Part shown: positions 31,246-39,146 of the stretch, piece by piece
Position numbering within the stretch: position 1 is the first letter of the stretch
How the letters are laid out: each line of letters starts with the position of its first letter
The notes under the pieces: generated by a model
What the model saw: only the letters and a program-made list of their open reading frames with translations
Told to the model about the DNA's origin: nothing
Databases searched by the model: none
Origin: Hippopus hippopus
Taxonomy: Eukaryota > Mollusca > Bivalvia > Cardiida > Cardiidae
Direction of reading: 5' to 3'
Length of the DNA stretch: 64,000 nucleotides
Assembly: GCA_946811185.2 (NCBI GenBank)
Contig: OX328098.1
Location: forward strand, 25,801,084-25,865,083
Position numbers and translations under genes: made by a program

Positions 31246-31308
31246 TTTTATAAGATTTTTTATTATAAGATTTTTTATCTATAAGATTTTTTTATCTATA
31301 AGATTTTT
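31246..31308. repeat. Short tandem ATAAGATTTTTT repeat
   Basis: About four units of TATAAGATTTTTTATC-type sequence lie between the membrane-protein gene and the integrase stop and overlap the last codons of the integrase. Possibly a slippage product; no function seen. Confidence 0.6.
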
Positions 31309-32428
31309 TCCCCTTCAAAGACACCAAATGCGATTCTGGTATCCAACTTTGAAATTTTTTTGGATAACCTTTCCAATTGACTTTTATTTCTTTGATTAAT
31401 TTTTTGCCCTCACGCCTTGTACGTCTATCAAGAACTGAATCAATTTCATAGACTTCGTCATCTTTTATTAATTGAAGTTCGTATTCATAATAACTTCCCA
31501 AAATTTGTTCACCCTGTAAATCTTTTATTTTATAGGTGATAGGTGAAAATGTCTTGTTAACATGAGTGATTTCAAATATTTCTTGCGTCCAATTTGGTAA
31601 ATATCCCTTATCAAATGTGCGTTTTGTTTTATTGATCCGAACACGATCTCCAATTTCGAATTTTGGCTTTTTCGTCATAGCGATTGTCGATAATCGAGGA
31701 TACAGATTTTTCGAAACCTCTGCCTCATTTGATTTTGTTACCATTGCTGGAGATGTTTTAATACTTCTGTGAAAAGTATGATTGTAATTCTGAACTAAAG
31801 AATTCAGTACGTCAATGTAACGTCTTGTTTTCTTGTACGTAAAGTATTTCCACATTCTCGATTTTAAAGTTCGTTGAAATCTTTCAACGAGGCTTGCTTT
31901 TGTCTCTGGATTTTCGGTGGTGAAAAAATGAATCTGACTCTTTTTCAAGTATTGTTGAAACAGTTTGTTTTTGAATTCCGAACCTTTATCTGTTTGAAGT
32001 GCCAAAGGTTTTCGTTTTGATTTCTGAACAATAGATTGAAATGCTCGAATCAAAGTTTTTCCCATTTTATTTGGAATAGGGACAACCCATGAAAATCTTG
32101 AAAACACGTCGATTACACAAAGTAAATATTTCTTGTTATCATTTTGTTTTGCTAAATGTTGCATGTCGGCCAAGTCAGCTTGCCATTGATAATCTATACC
32201 ACTTACAATAGTTTTTCGTCTTTTAAAACGTCGACGGATTGGTTTGTGTAAGGTATAGGTGGATTCACCTCGTAACCACTCTTGAACATCTTTGTATCTT
32301 ATTCCTTTCAAAACAGATTTTGCAGCGTGATACAATTGGTTTATTCCAGTAAATGCGACAGTACTTTTGGGATCATAAAATAACTTTCTTAACACGTAAT
32401 CAAGTTTAGGCTTTACCAGGGCTCCCAT
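31292..32428 (-). CDS. Polinton integrase with C-terminal chromodomain
   Basis: This 378-residue retroviral-type integrase would insert the element and create the 6-bp duplications. The core holds the DDE residues: Asp85 in YQWQADLADM, Asp147 in LQTDKGSEF and Glu182 in KASLVERFQRTLKSRMWKYF. A basic linker (PIRRRFKRRK, about residues 63-72) precedes it. After an SH3-like segment (FEIGDRVRINKTKRTF), residues about 326-369 form a chromodomain (YEIDSVLDRR...VNWKGYPKKFQSWIPESHL), which probably reads histone marks at the target. The start codon overlaps the end of the upstream gene by 16 bp. The frame is intact and the catalytic triad is present. Confidence 0.93.
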   Translation of the reverse strand: MGALVKPKLDYVLRKLFYDPKSTVAFTGINQLYHAAKSVLKGIRYKDVQEWLRGESTYTLHKPIRRRFKRRKTIVSGIDYQWQADLADMQHLAKQNDNKKYLLCVIDVFSRFSWVVPIPNKMGKTLIRAFQSIVQKSKRKPLALQTDKGSEFKNKLFQQYLKKSQIHFFTTENPETKASLVERFQRTLKSRMWKYFTYKKTRRYIDVLNSLVQNYNHTFHRSIKTSPAMVTKSNEAEVSKNLYPRLSTIAMTKKPKFEIGDRVRINKTKRTFDKGYLPNWTQEIFEITHVNKTFSPITYKIKDLQGEQILGSYYEYELQLIKDDEVYEIDSVLDRRTRREGKKLIKEIKVNWKGYPKKFQSWIPESHLVSLKGKKSYR

Positions 32429-33297
32429 GACTGAGCCGTTTTACGACTAGGGGTCTTTTTTATAGAATCTGGTGGAGTTAACAACTCTTTAGTATAGAAT
32501 TGCTTCAGTCTTTCTTTTTCTTCAGGTTTCATGTATGGAGTTTTCATGTATGGAGTTTTCATCGTAGATTTTTTAACACTTTTTGCAGGCGATTTCCTTG
32601 CAGTTTTTTGTACACTTTTTGGTGTGTGAAATAAGTAATCAGACTCACCATGGGATTCTTCATCTTCACTCAGCGGCTTATCATAAGCTTTATCATAAGT
32701 TTTATGCATCCACCTCCATCTGCTTGGATTGCCAATGACTTCTTGCGGAATATTACTTTCATGTAATGCCTTTGAAAAGGTTTTCCAGCCTTTGGGTTCA
32801 ACACCTTTTCTTTGACGTATTGCATCATTGACAAGATCGATGATATTGGAACCATGAATGCGTCCGCCTTTATATGACACAACTCCTTGTTCATCCCAAG
32901 TTAAATTATTGTTATCTTTTATCATATTCAAAAGTAACTCGGCTTTTCTTTTCATGGTTTTTGGTACACTTTGCAAAATTTGATCATGCAAGGTAACAGA
33001 TGTTGATTTCTGTGCACTATCATCACTTTTTGTCGTTGAAAGTAAATTGTTCAAAGTCGGTCTTGCTTTTTGAAGAGAATTTTGTAACTTAAACAAAGTC
33101 TCACCATACTTTTGAGCTTTCTCCGATTCTGATAAATTGGTGTTTTGTAAAATATGTCCCATGTCCTGTTGAAGATGTACTACATCTACAACTTGTGGAT
33201 TGGGTGGTAAACGAGGTCTTTGAGCTTGTTCGGCTTTCCAACGATTCATATTTTCTAAGGTTTGGTAAGGCACAATAACCATTTTTTTAACAGACAT
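32413..33297 (-). CDS. Conserved Polinton protein, function unknown (294 aa)
   Basis: No enzymatic motif is visible. An N-terminal acidic/helical region (NLSESEKAQKYGETLFKLQN) is followed by a compact domain with LTWDEQGVVSYKGGRIHGSN and DLVNDAIRQRKGVEPKGWKT, ending at NPSRWRW. This domain recurs in the neighbourhood of Polinton integrase genes in invertebrates and I regard it as a standard but uncharacterised part. The tail is basic with short repeats (KSTMKTPYMKTPYMKP), probably disordered and nucleic-acid binding. It overlaps the integrase gene by 16 bp in a different frame. Confidence 0.7.
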   Translation of the reverse strand: MSVKKMVIVPYQTLENMNRWKAEQAQRPRLPPNPQVVDVVHLQQDMGHILQNTNLSESEKAQKYGETLFKLQNSLQKARPTLNNLLSTTKSDDSAQKSTSVTLHDQILQSVPKTMKRKAELLLNMIKDNNNLTWDEQGVVSYKGGRIHGSNIIDLVNDAIRQRKGVEPKGWKTFSKALHESNIPQEVIGNPSRWRWMHKTYDKAYDKPLSEDEESHGESDYLFHTPKSVQKTARKSPAKSVKKSTMKTPYMKTPYMKPEEKERLKQFYTKELLTPPDSIKKTPSRKTAQSWEPW

Positions 33298-33315
33298 AAT
33301 TAAAAAATTATAAAA

Positions 33316-33735
33316 TTACAAGGCTTTAAGAGCTCCTCCTATTCCTCCGATAACGGCTTTTCCTAACAATGGTAATAATGCAGGACCAAGCAATTGAAGA
33401 AATCCACCTTTTTGATTTAATATTTGTTTTTTATTTTTTACTGAGACTGATTTCGAAGCTAAACGTCTGAGATGCTGCCTACTTGAATACAATTTCTTCT
33501 TCTGAGGTGATGATAAATGTACATTGCCTTTTAAAACATTATGACAGCATTCCGATATGCATTTTATCACTTCAGGTGATGAATCTTTTACAAGTTTTTT
33601 ACGTGCTTTTGGTTTAGCCTGTATCATAGCCATAACCATTGAACCATGTTTTTTTATCAGAGGTGTTTTCTTCTTCATGTTGACTTGATCTCGATTTCGG
33701 ATTAAATGATAATACAAGTTCCACATCACTAACAT
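33316..33735 (-). CDS. Small conserved Polinton protein with GGF tail (up to 139 aa)
   Basis: The true start may be the internal Met at residue 20 (33678), where MKKKTPLIKKHGSM begins the conserved-looking part. The helical middle (VIKCISECCHNVLKGNVHLS) and KKKLYSSRQHLRRLASKSVS are followed by KGGFLQLLGPALLPLLGKAV, a hydrophobic Gly-rich tail found at the ends of several Polinton small proteins and possibly a protease-processing or membrane segment. Function unknown. Confidence 0.65.
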   Translation of the reverse strand: MLVMWNLYYHLIRNRDQVNMKKKTPLIKKHGSMVMAMIQAKPKARKKLVKDSSPEVIKCISECCHNVLKGNVHLSSPQKKKLYSSRQHLRRLASKSVSVKNKKQILNQKGGFLQLLGPALLPLLGKAVIGGIGGALKAL

Positions 33736-33785
33736 TTATAGCTAATATAATGTTTTTTGTAGACAAAATTTGTTGTTAAAATTTC

Positions 33786-34727
33786 TTAAGAAAACTGTGA
33801 ATAGAGATCGTCGGCTAATGTAGTGGCTGTAGATAAAGATGAATCCACGGGAACAGATCTTCCTTTCCCAAGGTGGAGCACCTCATTTTTGTCGTCAAAA
33901 TTATATCTCCCCGTATCAACGTTGTGTTTCACCATATCATAAAGCATTCGTTTATATTTTTTTAACCCTTTTTTATGTTTAGCTAATGTCTTTGGAGACC
34001 ACGTGCTGGAGGGGATTTCTTGAAACGATAATTTTTTACCTGGTAATATGAATCTTGAATACTTTCTTTCGTAATCCTGCAGTTTTTTTCTCATTCTTTC
34101 CTCTTCGGATTTCGGATACTGTTGATGTTCTGAAATGTTGCTTCCTACAGAACTTCGTTTTCGGGTAGTAACAAATCTTTCATCAATCGTAATTGGGGCA
34201 TGCTTCTTTGGTGGTGAATTCTTCTTCTTTGGAGATTTTTTCTTTGGTGGAGCACGCTTTCTTGGAGTAAGCTTTTTTGGAGATTTCTTCTTTGTTGGAG
34301 ACTTCTTCTTTTGCGGAGACTTCTTCTTTTGAGGAGCACGCTTTCGTGGAACACGTTTTCGAGTTTGTCTTTCAGCTCCAAATTTTCTGATGGTTTTTGT
34401 TCCATCCCATCTCAGCAAACTTCTGATAATCACACCACCTAGAAATCCACCCCCTCCAGGTTTTAAAATGATTTTACGTTTACTTTCCTCATCTATGGAC
34501 GGATCTGCTAGCTGTTCAATATCTGCTCTATGTTTTGTCATGTACGTTATGGTTTGTTTTGGTAATTTGATTTTATTTTCGATGATGTTTTGCGCAGCTA
34601 ATGTAAACCATTTTAAAATTTCTTTTAATCCTGCTTTTAACACAGCTTCTCTTTCATGTTTATCGGTTTGTTGACTTAAATTTCGCAAAGCAGCTAAAAC
34701 CGATCTTGGTGTAGGTGGTAAGTCCAT
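33786..34727 (-). CDS. Basic SPKK-repeat protein, putative core protein (313 aa)
   Basis: The N-terminal third is helical and ends with KIILKPGGGGFLGG, related in style to the GGF motif of the neighbouring small protein. Residues about 117-180 are a low-complexity basic tract of Lys/Arg with repeated KKSP and KKKSPKK units, the SPKK type used by histone H1 tails and sperm basic proteins to bind the minor groove of AT-rich DNA. The C-terminal third (SWSPKTLAKHKKGLKKYKRM and onward) appears folded. Most likely it condenses the element's DNA in a particle, by analogy with adenovirus core proteins; this is inference. It ends 51 bp before the next gene. Confidence 0.65.
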   Translation of the reverse strand: MDLPPTPRSVLAALRNLSQQTDKHEREAVLKAGLKEILKWFTLAAQNIIENKIKLPKQTITYMTKHRADIEQLADPSIDEESKRKIILKPGGGGFLGGVIIRSLLRWDGTKTIRKFGAERQTRKRVPRKRAPQKKKSPQKKKSPTKKKSPKKLTPRKRAPPKKKSPKKKNSPPKKHAPITIDERFVTTRKRSSVGSNISEHQQYPKSEEERMRKKLQDYERKYSRFILPGKKLSFQEIPSSTWSPKTLAKHKKGLKKYKRMLYDMVKHNVDTGRYNFDDKNEVLHLGKGRSVPVDSSLSTATTLADDLYSQFS

Positions 34728-34831
34728 GTTTACTCACGGATGGGTATCATAAAAATGATTTATATTTAAAAATGTAATTCTCTTTTAAAGCAAGAACTTT
34801 TGCATAAAAAACGTTTCTTAAAGAAACTTTT

Positions 34832-35503
34832 TTAAGCAGAAGAATAAATAACAGGGCCTCTTTCATTACCTTGTGTATACCAACGGTAAAATATATCTGT
34901 TCGGAGTCTTAATTCTTTGTTTGTTTGTGAATGAAAATCTACGACTAGATATCCATGGTCCGACAATGTAGCATCTTCATAAGCAGGTACCAAATGTGGG
35001 GCTTGCATTTGTCGAGCTAATGTTTTAATCTGATTCTTATCTCGTTCATTTCGAAATAAAATCATGTATCTAGAATTAAGGCTAATGGTTCGACTCGATT
35101 TCGATTGTTGAAACATATTTTGCGTGATGTAAATCACACTTGCATTACGATGATGACCTTTTCTTGTAAACCAAAGTTTAATTTTTTCCTCATCTTTTTC
35201 CCCCAACATGTCATCAAAGACGATTAAATGTGGTATGGATACATCACTGACAATTTCGTTTTCGTCGTCAGGAATCCCCTCCACGAATTTTATCAATTCA
35301 AATTGTGAATTAAACTTTTCCTGCATAACACTGTAGGCATGTTGCCATTCTTTGTAACACCAAACAACTCTTTCAGGAACGATGTTGAACAAGTCTTCTC
35401 GATACTCAATTAATTTATGAACGAACTCTGTTTTTCCACAACCGCTCGGCCCTGTGATGAAAATATTACAAGGATGTTGAAATAATATGGATTGTACATC
35501 CAT
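34832..35503 (-). CDS. A32/FtsK-like genome-packaging ATPase
   Basis: A 223-residue P-loop NTPase of the HerA/FtsK superfamily, which in Polintons is presumed to pump DNA into capsids. Walker A is GPSGCGKT at residues 18-25 and Walker B is HLIVFDDML (Asp97-Asp98). A polar sensor strand, VIYITQN (about 123-129), and a conserved Arg-containing SRYMILFRNERDK follow in family order. Length is normal for Polintons. No internal stops. It is transcribed with the upstream polymerase remnant on the same strand. Confidence 0.93.
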   Translation of the reverse strand: MDVQSILFQHPCNIFITGPSGCGKTEFVHKLIEYREDLFNIVPERVVWCYKEWQHAYSVMQEKFNSQFELIKFVEGIPDDENEIVSDVSIPHLIVFDDMLGEKDEEKIKLWFTRKGHHRNASVIYITQNMFQQSKSSRTISLNSRYMILFRNERDKNQIKTLARQMQAPHLVPAYEDATLSDHGYLVVDFHSQTNKELRLRTDIFYRWYTQGNERGPVIYSSA

Positions 35504-35566
35504 TTTTTACTTTACTCTTTAAAGGCTAATGATAAAATGATAACATCATTGAAAATGAAAGCATTT

Positions 35567-36361
35567 TTATTGAACAGAACTAAACAATGAAACATTTTTT
35601 GCAATGCAACATAAAAAATTTTCTTGACAATGAAAAAATTCATAAGGAAACATTTTTTGCAATGCAACATAAAAAATTTTCTTGACAATGAAAAAATTCA
35701 CACTGAAATATTTTTTTACAATGCAAATTCGCAAAATACCACGAGTTTCACATTTGTCTTCATATTCCGTAATGTCTTTGTGCAATTGCTCTTTCTGAGT
35801 CTGATTGACACCGATCTGGATAACCACTGCCTTCTTAATTTTCAAGAAATTGGTCACATAACGTTTAAAGAACTGATCTGACACAGAATTGAAATGCCAA
35901 ATTTCATACACTTGCAATAATCGATAACCGCAGTCAAGAGCCTTGAATAATTCAAAAGTGACCCAAGTTCCGACCAAAGCCCTCTTTTCTTCACCATGGC
36001 TACAAATACTTGAACTTTCTTCTGCACATTTCATACAGAGTGGAAACATCATTTTGTTGTTACAGTGAACTGGGAGAACGGGGTGAAACAAATCAGTTGG
36101 AGGCAAAACTTTGCATTTGATTAAGCCCTCATATTGTCGAATATTGTTCATGTCAATATTCTCAGCAGACAAAATTTCTGGCTGACCTACAGGATAGGAT
36201 TTGTGTTTACAAACATAAGGGTACAGAGAACAGATATCAATGTACTTGATTTCCTTCTTGCTTTTTTCATCAAAATCAGGAACGCAATAATAGGCCACGG
36301 GAGCTTCGCATTTTTCCTGCGATCTCTTGGCAGTCTGGGAACTTAAACAACACCGTGCCAA
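35567..36361 (-). pseudogene. Protein-primed DNA polymerase B, fragment
   Basis: Only part of the palm region of a family B polymerase remains. YIDICSLYPYV is motif A (D-x2-SLYP) with the metal-binding Asp, followed by the TPR1-like region (GLIKCKVLPPTDLFHPVLP, LFKALDCGYRLLQVYEIWHF). The N-terminal exonuclease domain is absent upstream, and the motif B (K-x3-NSxYG) and motif C (DTD) regions are absent downstream. The last 50 or so residues read through short non-coding repeats. A full Polinton polymerase is about 1000 residues or more, so roughly 80% is missing. The fragment cannot be catalytic. Confidence 0.88.
35577..35735. repeat. Tandem repeat of about 64 bp at the polymerase remnant
   Basis: About 2.3 units carry GAAACATTTTTTGCAATGC and ATTTTCTTGACAATG. 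It starts with ATTGAACAGAACTAAACAATG, which resembles the spacer after the protease gene near 27102. The array replaces the coding sequence that should follow motif A, so it marks the deletion junction. Confidence 0.7.
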
Positions 36362-36557
36362 CTCAGTGGAAACGCCGTTTAGTGTGACAAGGGGTTAAAT
36401 CACAATATGTTAGCGTCTATTGCTATAAATAGACCATTGGGTAGAGGTACACTACGTCAGCGTCTAGTAGTGAAGCGTATTTTTTATAAATAGCTCTATA
36501 CGCTGTACTATCAGCTACAGAGTTTTAGATCAAGCGACGCTCGACAAACGATATCGG
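36362..36557 (+). promoter_or_regulatory. Promoter region with two TATA boxes
   Basis: TATAAATAG occurs at 36424-36432 and again at 36485-36493, both on the plus strand and both preceded by GCGT-containing sequence (AGCGTCTATTGC and AGCGTATTTTT), so the block appears duplicated. It lies between the minus-strand polymerase remnant and the plus-strand CCHC gene, 65 bp before the latter's start. Confidence 0.6.
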
Positions 36558-36920
36558 ATGAATCGTGAGAGAACAAATATTTGTTTTACGTGCAACGAAG
36601 CAGAACATTGGTCCAGAAATTGTCCAAAAAAGAAAATCAGACAGGAACATTTGTTTTTTGTCTACGTGAACCCACACAGTCATGACATCGAAATTTCACC
36701 ATCGTTTTACAACGTTGTCGATCTCCAACATACGAAATTCGTCGGGACACTACATTCATTCTACAACGAAAATACATGGAAAACAAGTTCACTACAGACT
36801 ACAATATCACCGGTTGAAAATCAGACCGTAGACATGCAGTCCGACACAACGGATATCACCGATTCAAAAAATCTGCAAAATAACAGAACAGGCAGAGAAA
36901 AAAATATCTACAAGCGATAA
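36558..36920 (+). CDS. CCHC zinc-knuckle protein (120 aa)
   Basis: Residues 9-22 (CFTCNEAEHWSRNC) form a single C-x2-C-x4-H-x4-C knuckle, the retroviral nucleocapsid type that binds single-stranded nucleic acid. It is followed by basic KKKIRQ and then a polar region (FYNVVDLQHTKFVGTLHSFY) without a known domain; the C-terminus is Asn/Thr-rich. It runs opposite to the capsid genes and has its own TATA boxes. Retrotransposon Gag origin is possible, but no other Gag or Pol sequence is present. It may regulate the element or chaperone nucleic acid; not known. Confidence 0.6.
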   Translation: MNRERTNICFTCNEAEHWSRNCPKKKIRQEHLFFVYVNPHSHDIEISPSFYNVVDLQHTKFVGTLHSFYNENTWKTSSLQTTISPVENQTVDMQSDTTDITDSKNLQNNRTGREKNIYKR

Positions 36921-36939
36921 TCTAAGAAAACAACAAACT

Positions 36940-37158
36940 TTGGATCTAAAAGAGGAGAAAAAAGCAAAACAACGAAAAGAAGAAAAAACGAGTAACAAAG
37001 AACTGTTTCTTTTGCAAATCAACAAAACATTTCCCATACTCTATCAGACATCTGCTTGCGCAGTGGGGGTAGACAAGAATTCGAACCATACTGGAACAAA
37101 TATGATTTTATGTAAAAATATCGCTGGGTTTTATAGCTTTACAGGAGGATTGAACTGA
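36940..37158 (+). CDS. Possible small ORF after the CCHC gene (72 aa)
   Basis: It begins with a Lys/Glu-rich stretch (MDLKEEKKAKQRKEEKTSNK) in a different frame from the CCHC gene, 19 bp after its stop. It could be a frameshifted tail of that gene or chance reading of A-rich DNA. No family recognised. Confidence 0.25.
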   Translation: MDLKEEKKAKQRKEEKTSNKELFLLQINKTFPILYQTSACAVGVDKNSNHTGTNMILCKNIAGFYSFTGGLN

Positions 37159-37304
37159 TTGACTCATGACGTCATTTTTCCTATGTTTTTCCCGCATCGG
37201 CGTTTCATGCTGTTTTTACCACTCCTAACTCAGTGTCACACAGTACAATCCTGGTGTTTCCCGTCAGGTCCGCGCTCTTTAAAAATTTCAATCCTCCTTA
37301 AACG

Positions 37305-37311
37305 TATAAAA
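37305..37311 (+). promoter_or_regulatory. TATA box of the right TIR gene
   Basis: TATAAAA in CCTTAAACGTATAAAAACC, 117 bp before the start codon at 37422. Conservation in both TIR arms while surrounding sequence drifts supports a promoter. Confidence 0.65.
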
Positions 37312-37421
37312 ACCCAGGGTTATTTCCATACATTCATCATTTTTTGACTCTCAGCTAACGAACACTTCGAAAGCGGTATCAATATTCGGAAGCAGTATCA
37401 ATATTCGGAAGCAGTATCAAT

Positions 37422-37727
37422 ATGGAGGAGATAAATTATCAACTACGTGAGGCTCTCCAAGACTATTTGAATGCAGGTCAACAGTTATTACAACTAAACA
37501 CTCATTTCGTAGGAGAGGAGGAACAAAACCAACTACAACGTATAACACAGCCATACAAAGATCTCGGCGAAAGATTAGTTCAACTATTTTTAAAGGCAAC
37601 ACCGGATGTCATTTTGGTTGATATCGAATTTTGGAGGAAGATTACTTTCGATAATGGAGCAATGGTAATCAGAAAAAGAGTTGAAGCATGCTCCATTTGT
37701 CAAGCGAATTTCGGATGCTGTCATTAG
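37422..37727 (+). CDS. Small TIR-encoded protein, open copy (101 aa)
   Basis: I do not recognise the family. The protein starts MEEINYQLREALQDYL, a likely amphipathic helix, continues through YKDLGERLVQLFL, then changes to IEFWRKITFDNG and ends with a Cys-rich tail (ACSICQANFGCCH: four Cys and a His that could bind metal). The gene lies wholly inside the TIR, has its own TATA box, and is followed by the stem-loop array. A direct repeat just upstream (GAAGCAGTATCAATATTCG-like, about 37376-37420) has three rounds in this arm. The left copy is broken, so only this arm can give the full product. The coding call is supported by codon-level conservation between the two arms in the first half. Confidence 0.6.
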   Translation: MEEINYQLREALQDYLNAGQQLLQLNTHFVGEEEQNQLQRITQPYKDLGERLVQLFLKATPDVILVDIEFWRKITFDNGAMVIRKRVEACSICQANFGCCH

Positions 37728-37778
37728 AAGTGGAAAAAACAACGTGAGACGAAAAAAACACAGCCTCCAAAACAAAAC

Positions 37779-38138
37779 AGCCCTTTTAAGGGCTAACCCA
37801 ACAGTTCTTTTCAGAGCTAACCCAACAGTCCTTTTCAGGGCTAACCATTTACCACGAAAGTTCTATCTTCAAGATGCCAGACGAAAGTTCTATCTTCAAG
37901 CTGTCAGACGAAAGTTCTATCTTCAAGTTGTCATTTCTTCAAATTGTCACAGCTCTTTTCAGAGCTAACCCAACAGTCCTTTTCAGGACTAACCATCTAC
38001 CACGAAAGTTCTATCTTCAAGATGTCAGACGAAAGTTCTACCTTCAAGCTATCAGACGAAAGTTCTATCTTCAAGTTGTCATTTCTTCAAATTGTCACAG
38101 CTCTTTTCAGAGCTAACCCAACAGTTCTTTTCAGGACT
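37779..38138 (+). promoter_or_regulatory. Histone-type stem-loop array, right TIR
   Basis: Seven stem-loops start about 50 bp after the stop codon of the 37422-37727 gene and lie in its sense orientation: 37779-37794 (AGCCCTTTTAAGGGCT), 37803-37818, 37827-37842, 37951-37966 (AGCTCTTTTCAGAGCT), 37975-37990 (AGTCCTTTTCAGGACT), 38099-38114 and 38123-38138. Four of the stems keep pairing through compensating changes and most others through G-U wobbles. The first has CAAAACAAAAC before it and AACCCA after it, much like the flanks of histone elements. Between them are repeats of about 28 bp containing ACGAAAGTTCTATCTTCAAG. Confidence 0.65.
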
Positions 38139-38269
38139 AACCATTACCACGAAAGTTCTATCTTTCTTCAAAATTGTCATTTCTTCAAATTGTCAAACTT
38201 CTTTCTTTTAGAAGAGTTGCACTCCAAAAGAGTTATACTCCAGAGAGTTATACTGCAAAGAGCAAAAAA

Positions 38270-38825
38270 ACTCAGAAAAAGACTAAGTCCAACTCAGTGC
38301 TCAGTCTTTTAGAGAAAAAATCATTCATAATTGCAGAAAAAGACTAAGTCCAACTCAATGTCCAGGCATTTAGAAAGAGAGAAAATCATTCATAATTGCA
38401 GAAAAAGACTAAGTCCAACTCAATGTCCAGGCATTTAGAAAGAGAAAAAATCATCCATAGGGTGAAAAAAACTAAGTCCAACTCAATGTCCAGGCAATTA
38501 GAAAGAGAAAAAATCATCCATAGGGTGAAAAAAACTAAGTCCAACTCAATGGTCAACCTTTTAGAAAGAGAGAAAATCATTCATAGGGAAAAAAGCTAAG
38601 ACCAACTCAGTGATATAAGATAAATTTCCTTTTAGAAAAGAGAAATCAATCATAGAGATGCAGAAAAAAGTCTAAGTCCAACCCAGTGCTCAGTCTTTTA
38701 GAAAGAGAAATCATTCATAGAGATGCAGAAAAAAGTCTAAGTCCAACTCAATGGTCAGGCAATTAGAAAGAGAAAAAATCATACATAGGTGAAGAAAAAA
38801 CTAAGTCCAACTCAGTGATCTGGCC
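38270..38825. repeat. TIR tandem array of about 65 bp, right
   Basis: This is the reverse complement of the left array with about nine units (CTAAGTCCAACTCAATG core). The shorter array accounts for most of the size difference between the TIRs. Confidence 0.85.
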
Positions 38826-39091
38826 ATTTTTTACCCAGTCTGTCAGTCATAAGGCCTGCACTTTGAATGCTAAATCCCTCTCAGGGAAGAGAGCCTAGGG
38901 ACAAAATAAAAAAAATCTTTCGGGGACAGCAAATAGGGACACATCCCCAGAGTATCCTCCGCACGGCCGCCATTTTGAATGCTAAATCCCTCTCAGGGAA
39001 GAGAGCCTAGGGACAAAATAAAAAAAAAATTCTTTCGGGAGGGCAAACTAGGGACACATTTTTGTCAGGGATGGTGATGTAGGGCACTCAG

Positions 39092-39146
39092 GGAAGGGAG
39101 AATAGGGTACTACCTAGGGCATGGGTAGTACCCTATTCTCCCTTCC
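39092..39146. repeat. Terminal palindrome (hairpin), right end
   Basis: It has the same perfect 23-bp arms (39092-39114 and 39124-39146). The plus strand again reads TAGGGCATG at 39115-39123. If the two TIRs were simple inverted copies, it should read CATGCCCTA here. Confidence 0.95.

Noticed and set aside
34135..34332. Plus-strand frame rich in Phe and Gly
   Set aside because: It is the antisense reading of the SPKK tract of the basic protein gene.
36558..36920. LTR retrotransposon Gag in the Polinton
   Set aside because: Only one knuckle is present. No capsid domain, protease, reverse transcriptase or LTRs are nearby, so a retrotransposon insertion is not supported.
37681..38312. Overlapping plus-strand frames with repeated KFYLQ and ESSIFKLS
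   Set aside because: They read through the TIR stem-loop array and its 28-bp spacer repeats. The same array on the left gives different frames, so coding is not conserved.
38386..38599. Frames with repeated KTKSNSM or LDIELDLVFF
   Set aside because: Translations of the tandem array of about 65 bp.
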